In this document: one piece after another, positions 36,298 through 44,371 of the stretch | Numbering within the stretch: position 1 is the first letter of the stretch | Layout of the letters: each line of letters opens with the position of its first letter | NCBI RefSeq assembly: GCF_003967075.1 | Contig: NZ_AP018664.1 | Span: 3,622,001-3,686,000 of the forward strand | Length of the DNA: 64,000 nucleotides | Direction of reading: 5' to 3' | Origin: Sphingobium amiense | GTDB taxonomy: Bacteria > Pseudomonadota > Alphaproteobacteria > Sphingomonadales > Sphingomonadaceae | The notes under the pieces: generated by a model | The model's database searches: none | The model's input: only the letters and a program-made list of their open reading frames with translations | What the model was told of the DNA's origin: nothing | Position numbers and translations under genes: made by a program

Positions 36298-36299
36298 GG

Positions 36300-36794
36300 T
36301 CATGCCAAGTGAGAAGCGGAGGCGAACCCGCCATTCACCCAGATCAACGGGTCGATCGTCGGGTGATTCACGATCCGGCTGACCTGACCGATGAACAAGG
36401 TATGTGTCCCGACGTCGAGCGTCGTGATGACCGTGCATATCAGGCTTGCAACGGAATCGCTTAGAACCGGCAGGCCTTCGTCCGATGCACACCAAGCGCC
36501 GCGTTCAAAGCGCGCGATTCCCTTTGTCGGACCGCTGAAAAGCGAAACAAGCTCGCGATGCCGCTCTGACAGAAGATTGACGCAGAACTGGCCATGTTCC
36601 GACAGGACGGGCGACAGACTTGTACTGCGGTTCACCGCAACCAGAATCGTCGGCGGTTCGGCTGTGACGGAAGTCACTGCCGTTGCAGCCATTCCGGTCC
36701 AACTGTCCCCGGTGCCCGACGTCACCAGGGCGATCGTAGTCGCCAACCGACGCATTGCCTGCTTGAAATCATCTGCAATTGTGGACTCGGACAT
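36300..36794 (-). CDS. Flavin reductase (NAD(P)H:FMN/FAD oxidoreductase, HpaC-like)
   Basis: A 164-residue flavin-reductase-domain protein. The typical segment TGMAATAVTSVTAEPPTILV binds flavin, and later segments GQFCVNLLSERHRELVSLFSG and HTLFIGQVSRI are family hallmarks. Such enzymes supply reduced FMN or FAD to a partner monooxygenase or act as its small subunit. No two-component monooxygenase is seen in this window, so the partner is elsewhere or unidentified. I chose the ATG with GGGAGAGG ahead of it over an upstream in-frame ATG. A near-consensus promoter lies upstream. The neighbouring RibBA-like gene would raise flavin supply in the same island. Confidence 0.9.
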   Translation of the reverse strand: MSESTIADDFKQAMRRLATTIALVTSGTGDSWTGMAATAVTSVTAEPPTILVAVNRSTSLSPVLSEHGQFCVNLLSERHRELVSLFSGPTKGIARFERGAWCASDEGLPVLSDSVASLICTVITTLDVGTHTLFIGQVSRIVNHPTIDPLIWVNGGFASASHLA

Positions 36795-36883
36795 ATCCTC
36801 TCCCGTCTTCCTGGTAGCGGCCCGAACTTGGCCGGGCATTTGTAGCGAGCGGTCGAAGGATCGAGGCTCTGCGACAGCCGAAA

Positions 36884-36923
36884 TTGACTTGTGCTTTCAA
36901 ACACAATATATGAAGAGTATATT
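36884..36923 (+). promoter_or_regulatory. Promoter with overlapping AATATA-N7-TATATT dyad
   Basis: TTGACT at 36884-36889 and TATATG at 36907-36912 (17-bp spacer) form a candidate promoter toward the acyl-CoA ligase. The perfect dyad AATATA-N7-TATATT (36905-36923) overlaps the -10 box and also the -10 box of the opposing promoter. The same dyad over a TTGACT promoter recurs before the FAH-family gene near 59.6 kb. Confidence 0.55.
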
Positions 36924-36943
36924 CTGACTAAACGGCTTGTCAA
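36916..36943 (-). promoter_or_regulatory. Strong promoter of the flavin reductase gene
   Basis: On the minus strand TTGACA (36943-36938) and TATACT (36921-36916) are separated by 16 bp, a near-consensus sigma-70 pair. Its -10 box lies inside the dyad shared with the opposing promoter. It is about 120 bases ahead of the flavin reductase start. Confidence 0.6.
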
Positions 36944-37123
36944 CATCGCTGCTTTGCAGCCCAGGACGAGTTCAAGAGCAGGGGAGAGAGATGAAGCGGG
37001 GCCACGAAATTATCCTAACGACAGGCCATCGCCGGTGAGCACGCGCCAAACACAAGGGTTGCCGGCTAGGGCAATCGCCCCTCATTGGCCGTCCAACAGG
37101 TCGGCATTCCGGGATAGCCGCCC

Positions 37124-38608
37124 ATGATCGCGACCATGGCTGAACTTAGCGGTGCCGCGGCCGCCCGGTACGGAACCCGCACCGCCGTGACCATATTGGG
37201 TGGCTCATCAATCAGTTTTCACGATATCGACGCAATGGCGGGGCGGTTCGCAGGTGGTCTGGCTGCGCTAGGCCTTGGTCGAGGCGATCGGATCGCGCTT
37301 CATCTGCCGAACGGTCTGGACTGGATTATCGCCTACCATGCCATCGCCCGCCTTGGCGGGGTGGTTGTCCCCTGCAACATTCTGCTGACACCTGCGGAGG
37401 TAGGCTGGATTACCGACGATGCCGAGGTCGCCGGTCAGATCGTCGCGTCGGATCGCTGCGATCTGATCCGGACTGCCCAGAAGGGAAGTCCGCGCACGAT
37501 CACGGAAAGGGACTTCGCGCGACTGCTGGCCAGCGATTGGATCAACGCTGCATCCTGTGATCCGGATGATCTGTTCACCATCGGCTACACCTCTGGCACA
37601 ACCGGCCGGCCGAAGGGAGCAAACCAGACCCACCGGGCCGTTGCAGGAAGTGTCGGGATGACCGCAACCATCCATGCGCGACATGAGGGCGACCGGATAT
37701 TGACCGCGCTGCCTTTTCCCCATGTGTACGGTAATGTCGTGCTGAATGCCGGTCTGCTCGCCGGCAGCGCGCTTTTCGTGCTTCCGCGTTTCGACGCTGG
37801 CGACGCACTCGCCGCCATTGCCCGACATGAAATAACGCTTTTCGAAGGCGTCCCGACGATGTTCTATCAGATGCTCACGCATCCCGATGTCGAAGTGGCG
37901 GACCTTCGCACCCTGCGGCGGTGCACTGTGGGCGGCCAGACGATGCCGCTCGCTAAGATCGAGGAAGTCGTGACGCGCTTCGGCTGCCCGCTCCTTGAAT
38001 TATGGGGCATGACGGAGGTGGCGGGGCCGGCGATCACGCACTCACCCTACTGGCCGGCTCGGCACGGCTCGATCGGGCTGCCATTTCCCGGGATGGAGGT
38101 CCGCATTGGTTCACTTCAGCAAGCCGGGGGCATAGCCAAGCCTTTGGAAGCCGGCGAGATTTTGGTACGTGGTCCACTTGTCACCAAAAGCTACTGGCGC
38201 AATCCCCGCGCTACCGCCGAAGCGATCGATGCCGAGGGTTGGCTTGCGACCGGAGACGTGGGCTACGCCGACCCGGACGGGTATATATTTGTCGTTGATC
38301 GGCTGAAGGACATGATCATCACCGGCGGATATAATATTTATCCAGCCGAGGTTGAGCAGGTTCTTGCGACCCATCCCGCGGTGGCGATGTCCGCAGTCGT
38401 GGGCGTCCCGGACGCCGAAAAAGGCGAGCTTGCCCATGCCTACATCGTGCTGGCTGCCGGGTGTGAGCCGGATGAAGCCGTGCTGAACACCCACTGCCGG
38501 GCTATTCTCGCGCCCTACAAGGTGCCGCGGCGCTATCATTTCGTGAATGAACTGCCGCGAACAAGCACCGGCAAGATTTTGCGTCGGGCGCTGCGCGATC
38601 CGTCATAA
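37124..38608 (+). CDS. Acyl-CoA synthetase (AMP-forming ligase)
   Basis: A 494-residue member of the ANL superfamily. The P-loop-like motif YTSGTTGRPKGANQTH (about residues 151-166), the aromatic/adenine motif LLELWGMTEVAGPA, the hinge region WLATGDVGYADPDGYIFVVD and the catalytic-lysine region STGKILRR near the C-terminus are all present. It activates a carboxylic acid to its CoA thioester through an acyl-adenylate. The start is uncertain: two in-frame ATGs (37124, 37136) both lack a clear ribosome site, and the leader is about 200 bases long. The aldehyde dehydrogenase gene follows after 28 bases, suggesting aldehyde to acid to acyl-CoA. Confidence 0.93.
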   Translation: MIATMAELSGAAAARYGTRTAVTILGGSSISFHDIDAMAGRFAGGLAALGLGRGDRIALHLPNGLDWIIAYHAIARLGGVVVPCNILLTPAEVGWITDDAEVAGQIVASDRCDLIRTAQKGSPRTITERDFARLLASDWINAASCDPDDLFTIGYTSGTTGRPKGANQTHRAVAGSVGMTATIHARHEGDRILTALPFPHVYGNVVLNAGLLAGSALFVLPRFDAGDALAAIARHEITLFEGVPTMFYQMLTHPDVEVADLRTLRRCTVGGQTMPLAKIEEVVTRFGCPLLELWGMTEVAGPAITHSPYWPARHGSIGLPFPGMEVRIGSLQQAGGIAKPLEAGEILVRGPLVTKSYWRNPRATAEAIDAEGWLATGDVGYADPDGYIFVVDRLKDMIITGGYNIYPAEVEQVLATHPAVAMSAVVGVPDAEKGELAHAYIVLAAGCEPDEAVLNTHCRAILAPYKVPRRYHFVNELPRTSTGKILRRALRDPS

Positions 38609-38636
38609 CCTGAATCACGATACGAGGATCTGAAAG

Positions 38637-40061
38637 ATGAATGTCGATTTTGACGCTGGCTACGAGATGACTATTCATGGTCGTGCGGTCACCGCGGATG
38701 CCCACTTCGAAGCTTTCAATCCAGCTACGGAAGAAGTGATTGCGCAGGTTCCAGACGCTTCGCGTGCGCAACTGAACGAGGCTGTCGCCTCGGCGCGCAA
38801 AGCGTTCCCTGCCTGGAGCGCCCAACCGCTTGCCGAGCGCCAGAGGGCCGTCGCGCGTATCGGCGACGTGATTGAAGAGAATGCCGAAGCCTTTATGCGT
38901 CTGTTGACGCGCGAACAGGGAAAGGCGCGAAAGGGCGCCGAGTGGGAAATCGGCGGATCGGTAATCTGGTGCCGCGAGATCGCGACCCAGGAACTGCCGC
39001 TGCATGTTGTGGAGGCAACGGAGACGCGAAGCGTCGAGACACGCCGTGTGCCACTTGGCGTCGTCGGCGCGATCACCCCCTGGAACTTCCCGCTTCTTTT
39101 GGCGATCTGGAAAATCGCGCCCGCGCTGGTCGCGGGTAACACGATGGTTCTGAAGCCGTCGCCCTACACGCCGCTCTGCACGCTCAAGCTCGGGGAATTG
39201 CTTCGCGATGTCCTTCCCGCCGGCGTGCTTAATGTCGTCTCCGGCGGGAACGATCTGGGGGCTTGGCTGACGCAGCACCCCGATGTCAGCAAGATCAGCT
39301 TCACGGGTTCCACAGCGACCGGCCGCAAGATCATGGAATCGGCATCGGGCAACCTCAAGCGTATAACGCTGGAGCTTGGCGGCAACGACCCGGCGATCGT
39401 GCTGCCTGATGTCGACGTGCAGCAGACCGCGCAGACGCTATTCTGGGCAGCGTTCCAGAACAGTGCGCAATTCTGTGTCGCTGCCAAGCGCCTATACATT
39501 CACGAGGACATCTATGACGAACTGTCCGCCGCTCTGGCGGACTATGCCGCTACGGTGAAAGTCGGCGACGGGTCGCAGCAGGGAACCGATCTTGGCCCGA
39601 TCCAGAACAAGATGCAGTATGAGAAGGTGAAAGATCTGCTCGCCGATTCTGCCGCTGCCGGTCATCATTTCCTGACTGGCGGTGTGCCCGAAGCAGGGCA
39701 GGGCTATTTTGTGCCCGTCACAATCGTCGACAATCCGCCGGAGGACAGCCGAGTGGTCGTCGAGGAAGCGTTCGGCCCGGTCCTGCCGCTCCTCAAGTTC
39801 CGCGACATTGACGACGTGATCGATCGCGCCAACCGCACCGAATATGGCCTTGCTGCCTCGGTATGGAGCCGCGACACAGCGCTGGCGCGCTCCATCGCTG
39901 AACGGATCGAGGCGGGAACGGTCTGGATCAATGAGATCCACAGCTTTTCGCCGCATGTCGCATTTGGCGGTCACAAGCAGTCGGGCTTGGGCATTGAAAA
40001 CTCTCTCGAAGGGCTGGCCGAATATAGCAATGCCCAGACGATAGTGACCAATAACGCCTGA
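38637..40061 (+). CDS. NAD(P)-dependent aldehyde dehydrogenase
   Basis: A 474-residue ALDH-superfamily enzyme. Catalytic residues are the general base E246 (LELGGNDPA) and the nucleophile C280 (QNSAQFCVAAK). The oxyanion and cofactor motifs TPWNFPLLL and FTGSTATGRK are intact. It oxidises an aldehyde to the acid. It forms an operon with the preceding acyl-CoA ligase and ends at a clear terminator. It is a close paralogue of the ALDH at 54.0-55.4 kb, with the same length and the same NDPAIVLPD and GNLKR segments, suggesting duplication within the catabolic island. Confidence 0.94.
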   Translation: MNVDFDAGYEMTIHGRAVTADAHFEAFNPATEEVIAQVPDASRAQLNEAVASARKAFPAWSAQPLAERQRAVARIGDVIEENAEAFMRLLTREQGKARKGAEWEIGGSVIWCREIATQELPLHVVEATETRSVETRRVPLGVVGAITPWNFPLLLAIWKIAPALVAGNTMVLKPSPYTPLCTLKLGELLRDVLPAGVLNVVSGGNDLGAWLTQHPDVSKISFTGSTATGRKIMESASGNLKRITLELGGNDPAIVLPDVDVQQTAQTLFWAAFQNSAQFCVAAKRLYIHEDIYDELSAALADYAATVKVGDGSQQGTDLGPIQNKMQYEKVKDLLADSAAAGHHFLTGGVPEAGQGYFVPVTIVDNPPEDSRVVVEEAFGPVLPLLKFRDIDDVIDRANRTEYGLAASVWSRDTALARSIAERIEAGTVWINEIHSFSPHVAFGGHKQSGLGIENSLEGLAEYSNAQTIVTNNA

Positions 40062-40070
40062 CAATATTGG

Positions 40071-40100
40071 CCCGCGCTATTACGGCGCGGGTCAATTTTT
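40071..40100 (+). terminator. Rho-independent terminator
   Basis: A 7-bp GC stem CCCGCGC/GCGCGGG with a 7-base loop is followed by TCAATTTTT, just after the aldehyde dehydrogenase stop. Confidence 0.8.
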
Positions 40101-40155
40101 GTGTCGGCCTGCGGTAGGCCGTGCTTGGCGAGATAAAGAGCCAGATCGAGGCCGT

Positions 40156-40446
40156 TCAGGCCGTCGAGACTTTTCCGCAATAGGCCGCTTCGGGCCTGCC
40201 ATCGAACAGCGGGATCAAACGCGCCAGCAAAGCGCTGGCGTCCGGGTTCACTGCGGACTTGTGGGCCTCGACACTCTCCCACGTCTCAAGAAAGAAGAAG
40301 CGGCAACCATTGTCGAGATCGTGGAGCAGGTCGATTCCGCGACAGCCGGGAGTCGATCGCGCAAGCTCAACCAACTCGACCAAGCCTGCTTTCACGCTCT
40401 TCTCCTCCCCCTGCCTGGCGTGGATGATATAATGTCTGGCTATCAT
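40156..40446 (-). CDS. Antibiotic-biosynthesis-monooxygenase (ABM) domain protein
   Basis: A 96-residue dimeric alpha-beta-barrel domain protein. It begins MIARHYIIHARQGEE and contains CRFFFLETWESVEAHKSA, the usual ABM pattern. Relatives include YgiN-type quinol monooxygenases and heme-degrading enzymes, but many have no known activity. It is the last gene of the minus-strand run that begins with the GMC oxidoreductase, 67 bases after the RibBA-like gene. It may oxidise a reactive phenolic or quinol intermediate; that is inference. Confidence 0.85.
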   Translation of the reverse strand: MIARHYIIHARQGEEKSVKAGLVELVELARSTPGCRGIDLLHDLDNGCRFFFLETWESVEAHKSAVNPDASALLARLIPLFDGRPEAAYCGKVSTA

Positions 40447-40513
40447 GGTTCGTTTCCTGCAAGCGACACATGCCTCCGGCGTCGCCTGTGCAGGCGGCGA
40501 CCGGACCTCCCGT

Positions 40514-41800
40514 TCAGGCGCTGATGGGACGATGCCCTACGACAGCCAGATCGTAGCCGTCCAAGGCGATCAGGCTGTGATGGGAGTTGGTAAGAAGGAT
40601 CATGTCCTGAACGCCCATTTCGGCGAGAATCTGCGCGCCAATCCCGTAGTCGCGCAGCTCGTCCATGTCCTTCTGTGTCTCTCCACCGGCTTTCAGCGCC
40701 TGAAATGTGCGGCTGAACATGTCCGGTGTCCGCCGATTCAAAATGACGATAAGCCCGGAACCCTCTTCGCCAATGATCTCCATCGAACGGGACAGGAGAT
40801 GGCTGCGAGGCGCTTCCTGCCCGAAAGTGTCGGCAAATGGCGACATCTGGTGCATCCGCACGAGTGTCGGCAGGTCCGGATCGACATGCCCTTTCTGCAG
40901 CACAAGCTGCTCGGTGCCGGTCGCACGGTTGAGGAAGATGATCGCCTTCCAATCGCCGCCCCATCGACTGGTGAAGGTCAGGTCGCCGCGCCTTTCAACC
41001 AGATGATCGTTGCGGCGGCGGTAGGCGATAAGATCGCGGATCGTTCCTATCTTGAGACCATGTTCTTTCGCAAAGGGGATGAGATCATCCAGGCGCGCCA
41101 TCGTCCCGTCATTGCGCATGATCTCGCAAATCACGCCGGAGGGATTAAGGCCTGCCAGGCGCGCCACGTCGACAGCGGCCTCCGTATGACCCGTGCGGAC
41201 GAGAACGCCGCCGTCGCGCGCCACCAAGGGGAAGACATGGCCCGGCGTTACGATATCCAGTCGGCCTTTTGTTGCGTCTATCGCGACGGATATGGTGCGT
41301 GATCTGTCTGCAGCGCTGATCCCGGTCGAAACGCCCTCCCGTGCTTCGATGGAAACGGTGAAGGCGGTTTCATGCCGCGTGCCATTTTCACGGCTCATCA
41401 GTTCAAGGCCGAGTTGACTGACGCGCTCGGACGTCAGTGCCAGGCAGATCAGCCCACGGCCATGCGTTGCCATGAAGTTTATTGCATCTGGGGTCGCCAT
41501 TTGCGCGGGTATGACCAGATCGCCTTCATTCTCGCGGTCCTCGTCATCGACGAGGATGAACATGCGTCCATTTCGTGCCTCATTGATGATTTCTTCCGGA
41601 GGGGAGAGCGCGCGGCCCTCTTCGCGCTTCGCCAGATAGGCTTCGAGCCTTGAAATAGTCTCAGGCTCTGGAACCCAGGCATCGTCGTCCAGATGGCGAA
41701 GCCCGCCACTGGGAAGCCCAGCCGCACGCGCCAAGCCGGACCGCGACAATCCGCTTTCCCGGATCAGCGCGCGGATTTTTCCCATCGTCACATCACTCAT
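40514..41800 (-). CDS. RibBA-like 3,4-dihydroxy-2-butanone-4-phosphate synthase with HTH and degenerate GCHII domain
   Basis: A 428-residue protein in three parts. An N-terminal helix-turn-helix-like segment comes first (about residues 5-55, [17 protein letters not shown]). A complete RibB domain follows (about 65-265, with the [12 protein letters not shown] active-site motif and [12 protein letters not shown]). The last part is a RibA-like domain (about 275-428). It lacks the three zinc-binding cysteines of GTP cyclohydrolase II in the VRMHQ...RSHLL region, so that activity is probably lost. The RibB part makes the four-carbon precursor of riboflavin. Its place in a catabolic operon suggests a dedicated flavin supply for the GMC oxidase or the flavin reductase. 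I saw no FMN riboswitch ahead of it. The start has AGGAG 8 bases upstream. Confidence 0.85.
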   Translation of the reverse strand: MSDVTMGKIRALIRESGLSRSGLARAAGLPSGGLRHLDDDAWVPEPETISRLEAYLAKREEGRALSPPEEIINEARNGRMFILVDDEDRENEGDLVIPAQMATPDAINFMATHGRGLICLALTSERVSQLGLELMSRENGTRHETAFTVSIEAREGVSTGISAADRSRTISVAIDATKGRLDIVTPGHVFPLVARDGGVLVRTGHTEAAVDVARLAGLNPSGVICEIMRNDGTMARLDDLIPFAKEHGLKIGTIRDLIAYRRRNDHLVERRGDLTFTSRWGGDWKAIIFLNRATGTEQLVLQKGHVDPDLPTLVRMHQMSPFADTFGQEAPRSHLLSRSMEIIGEEGSGLIVILNRRTPDMFSRTFQALKAGGETQKDMDELRDYGIGAQILAEMGVQDMILLTNSHHSLIALDGYDLAVVGHRPISA

Positions 41801-41928
41801 ATATACGGCTCCTGGGGAGGATGACCCGGCCCCGTTCCGTTCTGGCAAACGAAACAAGGATTTCTCGAACGATCACTAGGGCGAAGAGGGACGCGAGCGC
41901 TCTGACTTCGCGACGCCTTGTCCATCGT

Positions 41929-42813
41929 TCACCAGCCCAGATCCAGCGCGAAGCTGTCACCATCCCGCCGCACCCGGCCGACATAAGGCGCTTCAAAATG
42001 GCCGGGGATAAGCAGCGCGTTTTCGTCGGCGCAGAATTCCAATAGATCGCGCCTCGCTGCGGCCGCCATGTCTTTATCCCAGCAGACGATACTGCTCATA
42101 TCCCACAGCGGAACCTGCATGGGCGAATGGAGAAGATCCCCGGCAAAGACGCCGGTATCCCCATCTGACCTTAACTCAATGCGAATGTGCCCCGGCGAGT
42201 GTCCCGGCGCCTGACGGAGCAGGAGGCAATCGAAAAGTTCATGCAGGTCGTCGACCAGCATCATCTTGCCGCTTTCCACCACGGGATGAATGGAATCCTC
42301 GAACGTCTCTCGCAGATAAGGGGCGCATTCCGGATCGGCCGCCTCCGCTTTCGCCGCCTCATACTCGATGCGCGAAAAGACGTAGCGCGCGTTGGGAAAT
42401 GTCGGAACCCAGCGCCCGTTCACCAGCCGCGTATTCCAGCCGACATGATCGACGTGGAGGTGGGTGCACAGGACGAAATGGATGTCTTCGGGCTGCAGGC
42501 CATGCTCCGCAAGCCGCTCCAGATAGCGGTTGGCAAGCTGGTGCATTTCCGCAAAAGCCCGCCGGTCTTTGTCATTGCCCATGCAGGTGTCGATGAGAAC
42601 ATTATAGTTACCGACCTTCAGTAACCAGCTATGGACCGGCATGGGAAAACGGCCCGTCTCAGGATCATAATGATCGGGGCAAAGCCAGTGCTCATGCGGC
42701 TTCACCGCTTCCCGGCTAAACTTCGGGAACCATGTCTGGGCCGTGAAACCGAGCAGCGAACTGTCATATACACGGCCGATCTCAACCTTGCCGATCTTGC
42801 CAAGCGTCTTCAT
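41929..42813 (-). CDS. Metallo-beta-lactamase-fold hydrolase (lactonase-like)
   Basis: A 294-residue MBL-fold protein. The metal-binding motif HLHVDH is in FVLCTHLHVDHVGWNTR (about residues 115-131). Further ligands are H in APGHSPGH (about 205), D in VFAGDLLHS and H in LIPGHFEAP. The pattern resembles quorum-quenching or other lactonases and related esterases. It could open a lactone intermediate formed during catabolism. A GGAGAGG ribosome site precedes the ATG. It belongs to the GMC-ALDH-MBL-RibBA-ABM minus-strand run, 28 bases after the aldehyde dehydrogenase. Confidence 0.9.
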   Translation of the reverse strand: MKTLGKIGKVEIGRVYDSSLLGFTAQTWFPKFSREAVKPHEHWLCPDHYDPETGRFPMPVHSWLLKVGNYNVLIDTCMGNDKDRRAFAEMHQLANRYLERLAEHGLQPEDIHFVLCTHLHVDHVGWNTRLVNGRWVPTFPNARYVFSRIEYEAAKAEAADPECAPYLRETFEDSIHPVVESGKMMLVDDLHELFDCLLLRQAPGHSPGHIRIELRSDGDTGVFAGDLLHSPMQVPLWDMSSIVCWDKDMAAAARRDLLEFCADENALLIPGHFEAPYVGRVRRDGDSFALDLGW

Positions 42814-42841
42814 TGCAGTTTCCTCTCCTTGACGACCGCGC

Positions 42842-44359
42842 TCAGGCGGCGGGGCTTTTCAGCCGGATGTGGATGTTCTTTTCGCGAGTGAATGCGAGCA
42901 GTTCCTCAAGGCATTCCTCGCGCCCCAAACCGGACTGGCGCACACCGCCGAACGGCGCGCCCAGAAAGTGCCTGGCCACCTCATTGACCCAGACGTAACC
43001 CGCCTCGACGGCGCCCGCGAGGCGATGCGCGCTATGAAGATCGTTGGTCCAGATCGAACATGTCAGGCCGAGGTCATTCTGGTTAACCTGGGCAATGAGT
43101 TCCGCCTCGTCGCTCCAGCGAAGAACCGAGAGAACCGGGCCGAAAATCTCTTCCCGTGCTACCGCCATGTCCATTGTCACATCGGCAAAGAGAGTTGGTT
43201 CGAAAAACCAGCCGTTCGCGAATTCATTTCCTTCGGGATGCTTGCCGCCCGAGACGAGCCTCGCACCGTCGGCAATTCCACTCTGCACGAAAGAAGCAAC
43301 CCGGTCATATTGGGCCTGGGAGGCAATGGCGCCCATCACGGTTTCAGGATCTGAAGGGACACCTGGGCGGAAACGCCGGATCTTTTCGGCCGCCTTCTGA
43401 ATTACCGCATCGTAAAGCGAGTCATGAATAAAGGCACGGCTCGTGGAACCGCAGGATTGGCCGCACCAATCAAAGTTCATGCCGCGAATAACAGCATCCG
43501 CCACCTCTTCAGGGTCGGCGTCCGGAAGCGCGATGAGCGCATTCTTTCCGCCCAGTTCCAGCAGCACGGGTTTGATCGTTTCGGCAGCAGCGCGCATCAC
43601 CGCCCGGCCAGTGGCGACACTCCCGACGACGGTAACCATCGCGATGTCTGGATGCGTGGCCAGCGCCGCACCCGCCGCTCTTCCGCCCGGAAGTATGTTA
43701 AGTACGCCTGGCGGTAGCAGCCCGTGCCACAACTCCGCCAGCTTCAACGCAGAAAGCGGCGCCTGCTCGGGCGGTTTCATGATCACGGCATTGCCCGCCG
43801 CAAGCGGTGCCGCCGCCTTGCCCGCGCAAAACATGAGCGGATGATTGAAGGGTATGATCCTCGCCACGATCCCTTGCGGCTCGCGGGTCGAGAAGTTTAC
43901 CGCGCCCGGCCCCATAGGGATCGACGCGCCCTTCATCTCTGTCACAAGACCAGCGAAAAATTCGAGTTGGCCGGCGGCCATTTCGACGTCGCCGCGAAGC
44001 ATCCGAACGGGGTTGCCGCCGTCTATGGCATCGAGCAGGGCCAGATACTCCGCGTGGCCGCGCAAACGAACGGCCATCTCTCGCATTATTTTCGTGCGCT
44101 CCAGCGGGGGTACATCACGCCAAATCGCAAAGCCGGCACGCGCGGCGGCGACCGCCGCGTCCACGTCATGTTCTTCGGCGTCCGCGACTGTGCAAATCTC
44201 GGCTCCCGTCGCCGGGTTATACGTGGTGAGGGTTCCGCCGCGCAGGGCGCTATGCCATTCGCCGCCATAATAGAGATTTCGCTGCGAGGGTAGTACAGCA
44301 TCATCAATAGGAGAGATGGGTTTCAGGCTCGGTTGGGGCTGCATGCTGGGACGTTCCAT
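42842..44359 (-). CDS. Aldehyde dehydrogenase
   Basis: A 505-residue ALDH-family enzyme. The general base lies in LLELGGKNALIAL and the nucleophile in FDWCGQSCGSTSRAF. The second Cys of that motif is at the catalytic position. The cofactor motif is IPFNHPLMF in place of the usual PWNFP. It belongs to a different subgroup from the two other ALDHs here. It follows the GMC oxidoreductase by 12 bases, and the pair would convert an alcohol to an acid. The start could also be the ATG five codons in, which has GGAA upstream. Confidence 0.92.
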   Translation of the reverse strand: MERPSMQPQPSLKPISPIDDAVLPSQRNLYYGGEWHSALRGGTLTTYNPATGAEICTVADAEEHDVDAAVAAARAGFAIWRDVPPLERTKIMREMAVRLRGHAEYLALLDAIDGGNPVRMLRGDVEMAAGQLEFFAGLVTEMKGASIPMGPGAVNFSTREPQGIVARIIPFNHPLMFCAGKAAAPLAAGNAVIMKPPEQAPLSALKLAELWHGLLPPGVLNILPGGRAAGAALATHPDIAMVTVVGSVATGRAVMRAAAETIKPVLLELGGKNALIALPDADPEEVADAVIRGMNFDWCGQSCGSTSRAFIHDSLYDAVIQKAAEKIRRFRPGVPSDPETVMGAIASQAQYDRVASFVQSGIADGARLVSGGKHPEGNEFANGWFFEPTLFADVTMDMAVAREEIFGPVLSVLRWSDEAELIAQVNQNDLGLTCSIWTNDLHSAHRLAGAVEAGYVWVNEVARHFLGAPFGGVRQSGLGREECLEELLAFTREKNIHIRLKSPAA

Positions 44360-44371
44360 TTGAGGCGTGGA

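Noticed and set aside
41801..41928. An FMN riboswitch ahead of the RibBA-like gene
   Set aside because: The 128-bp space does not contain the conserved FMN-element core, and it is barely long enough to hold one.
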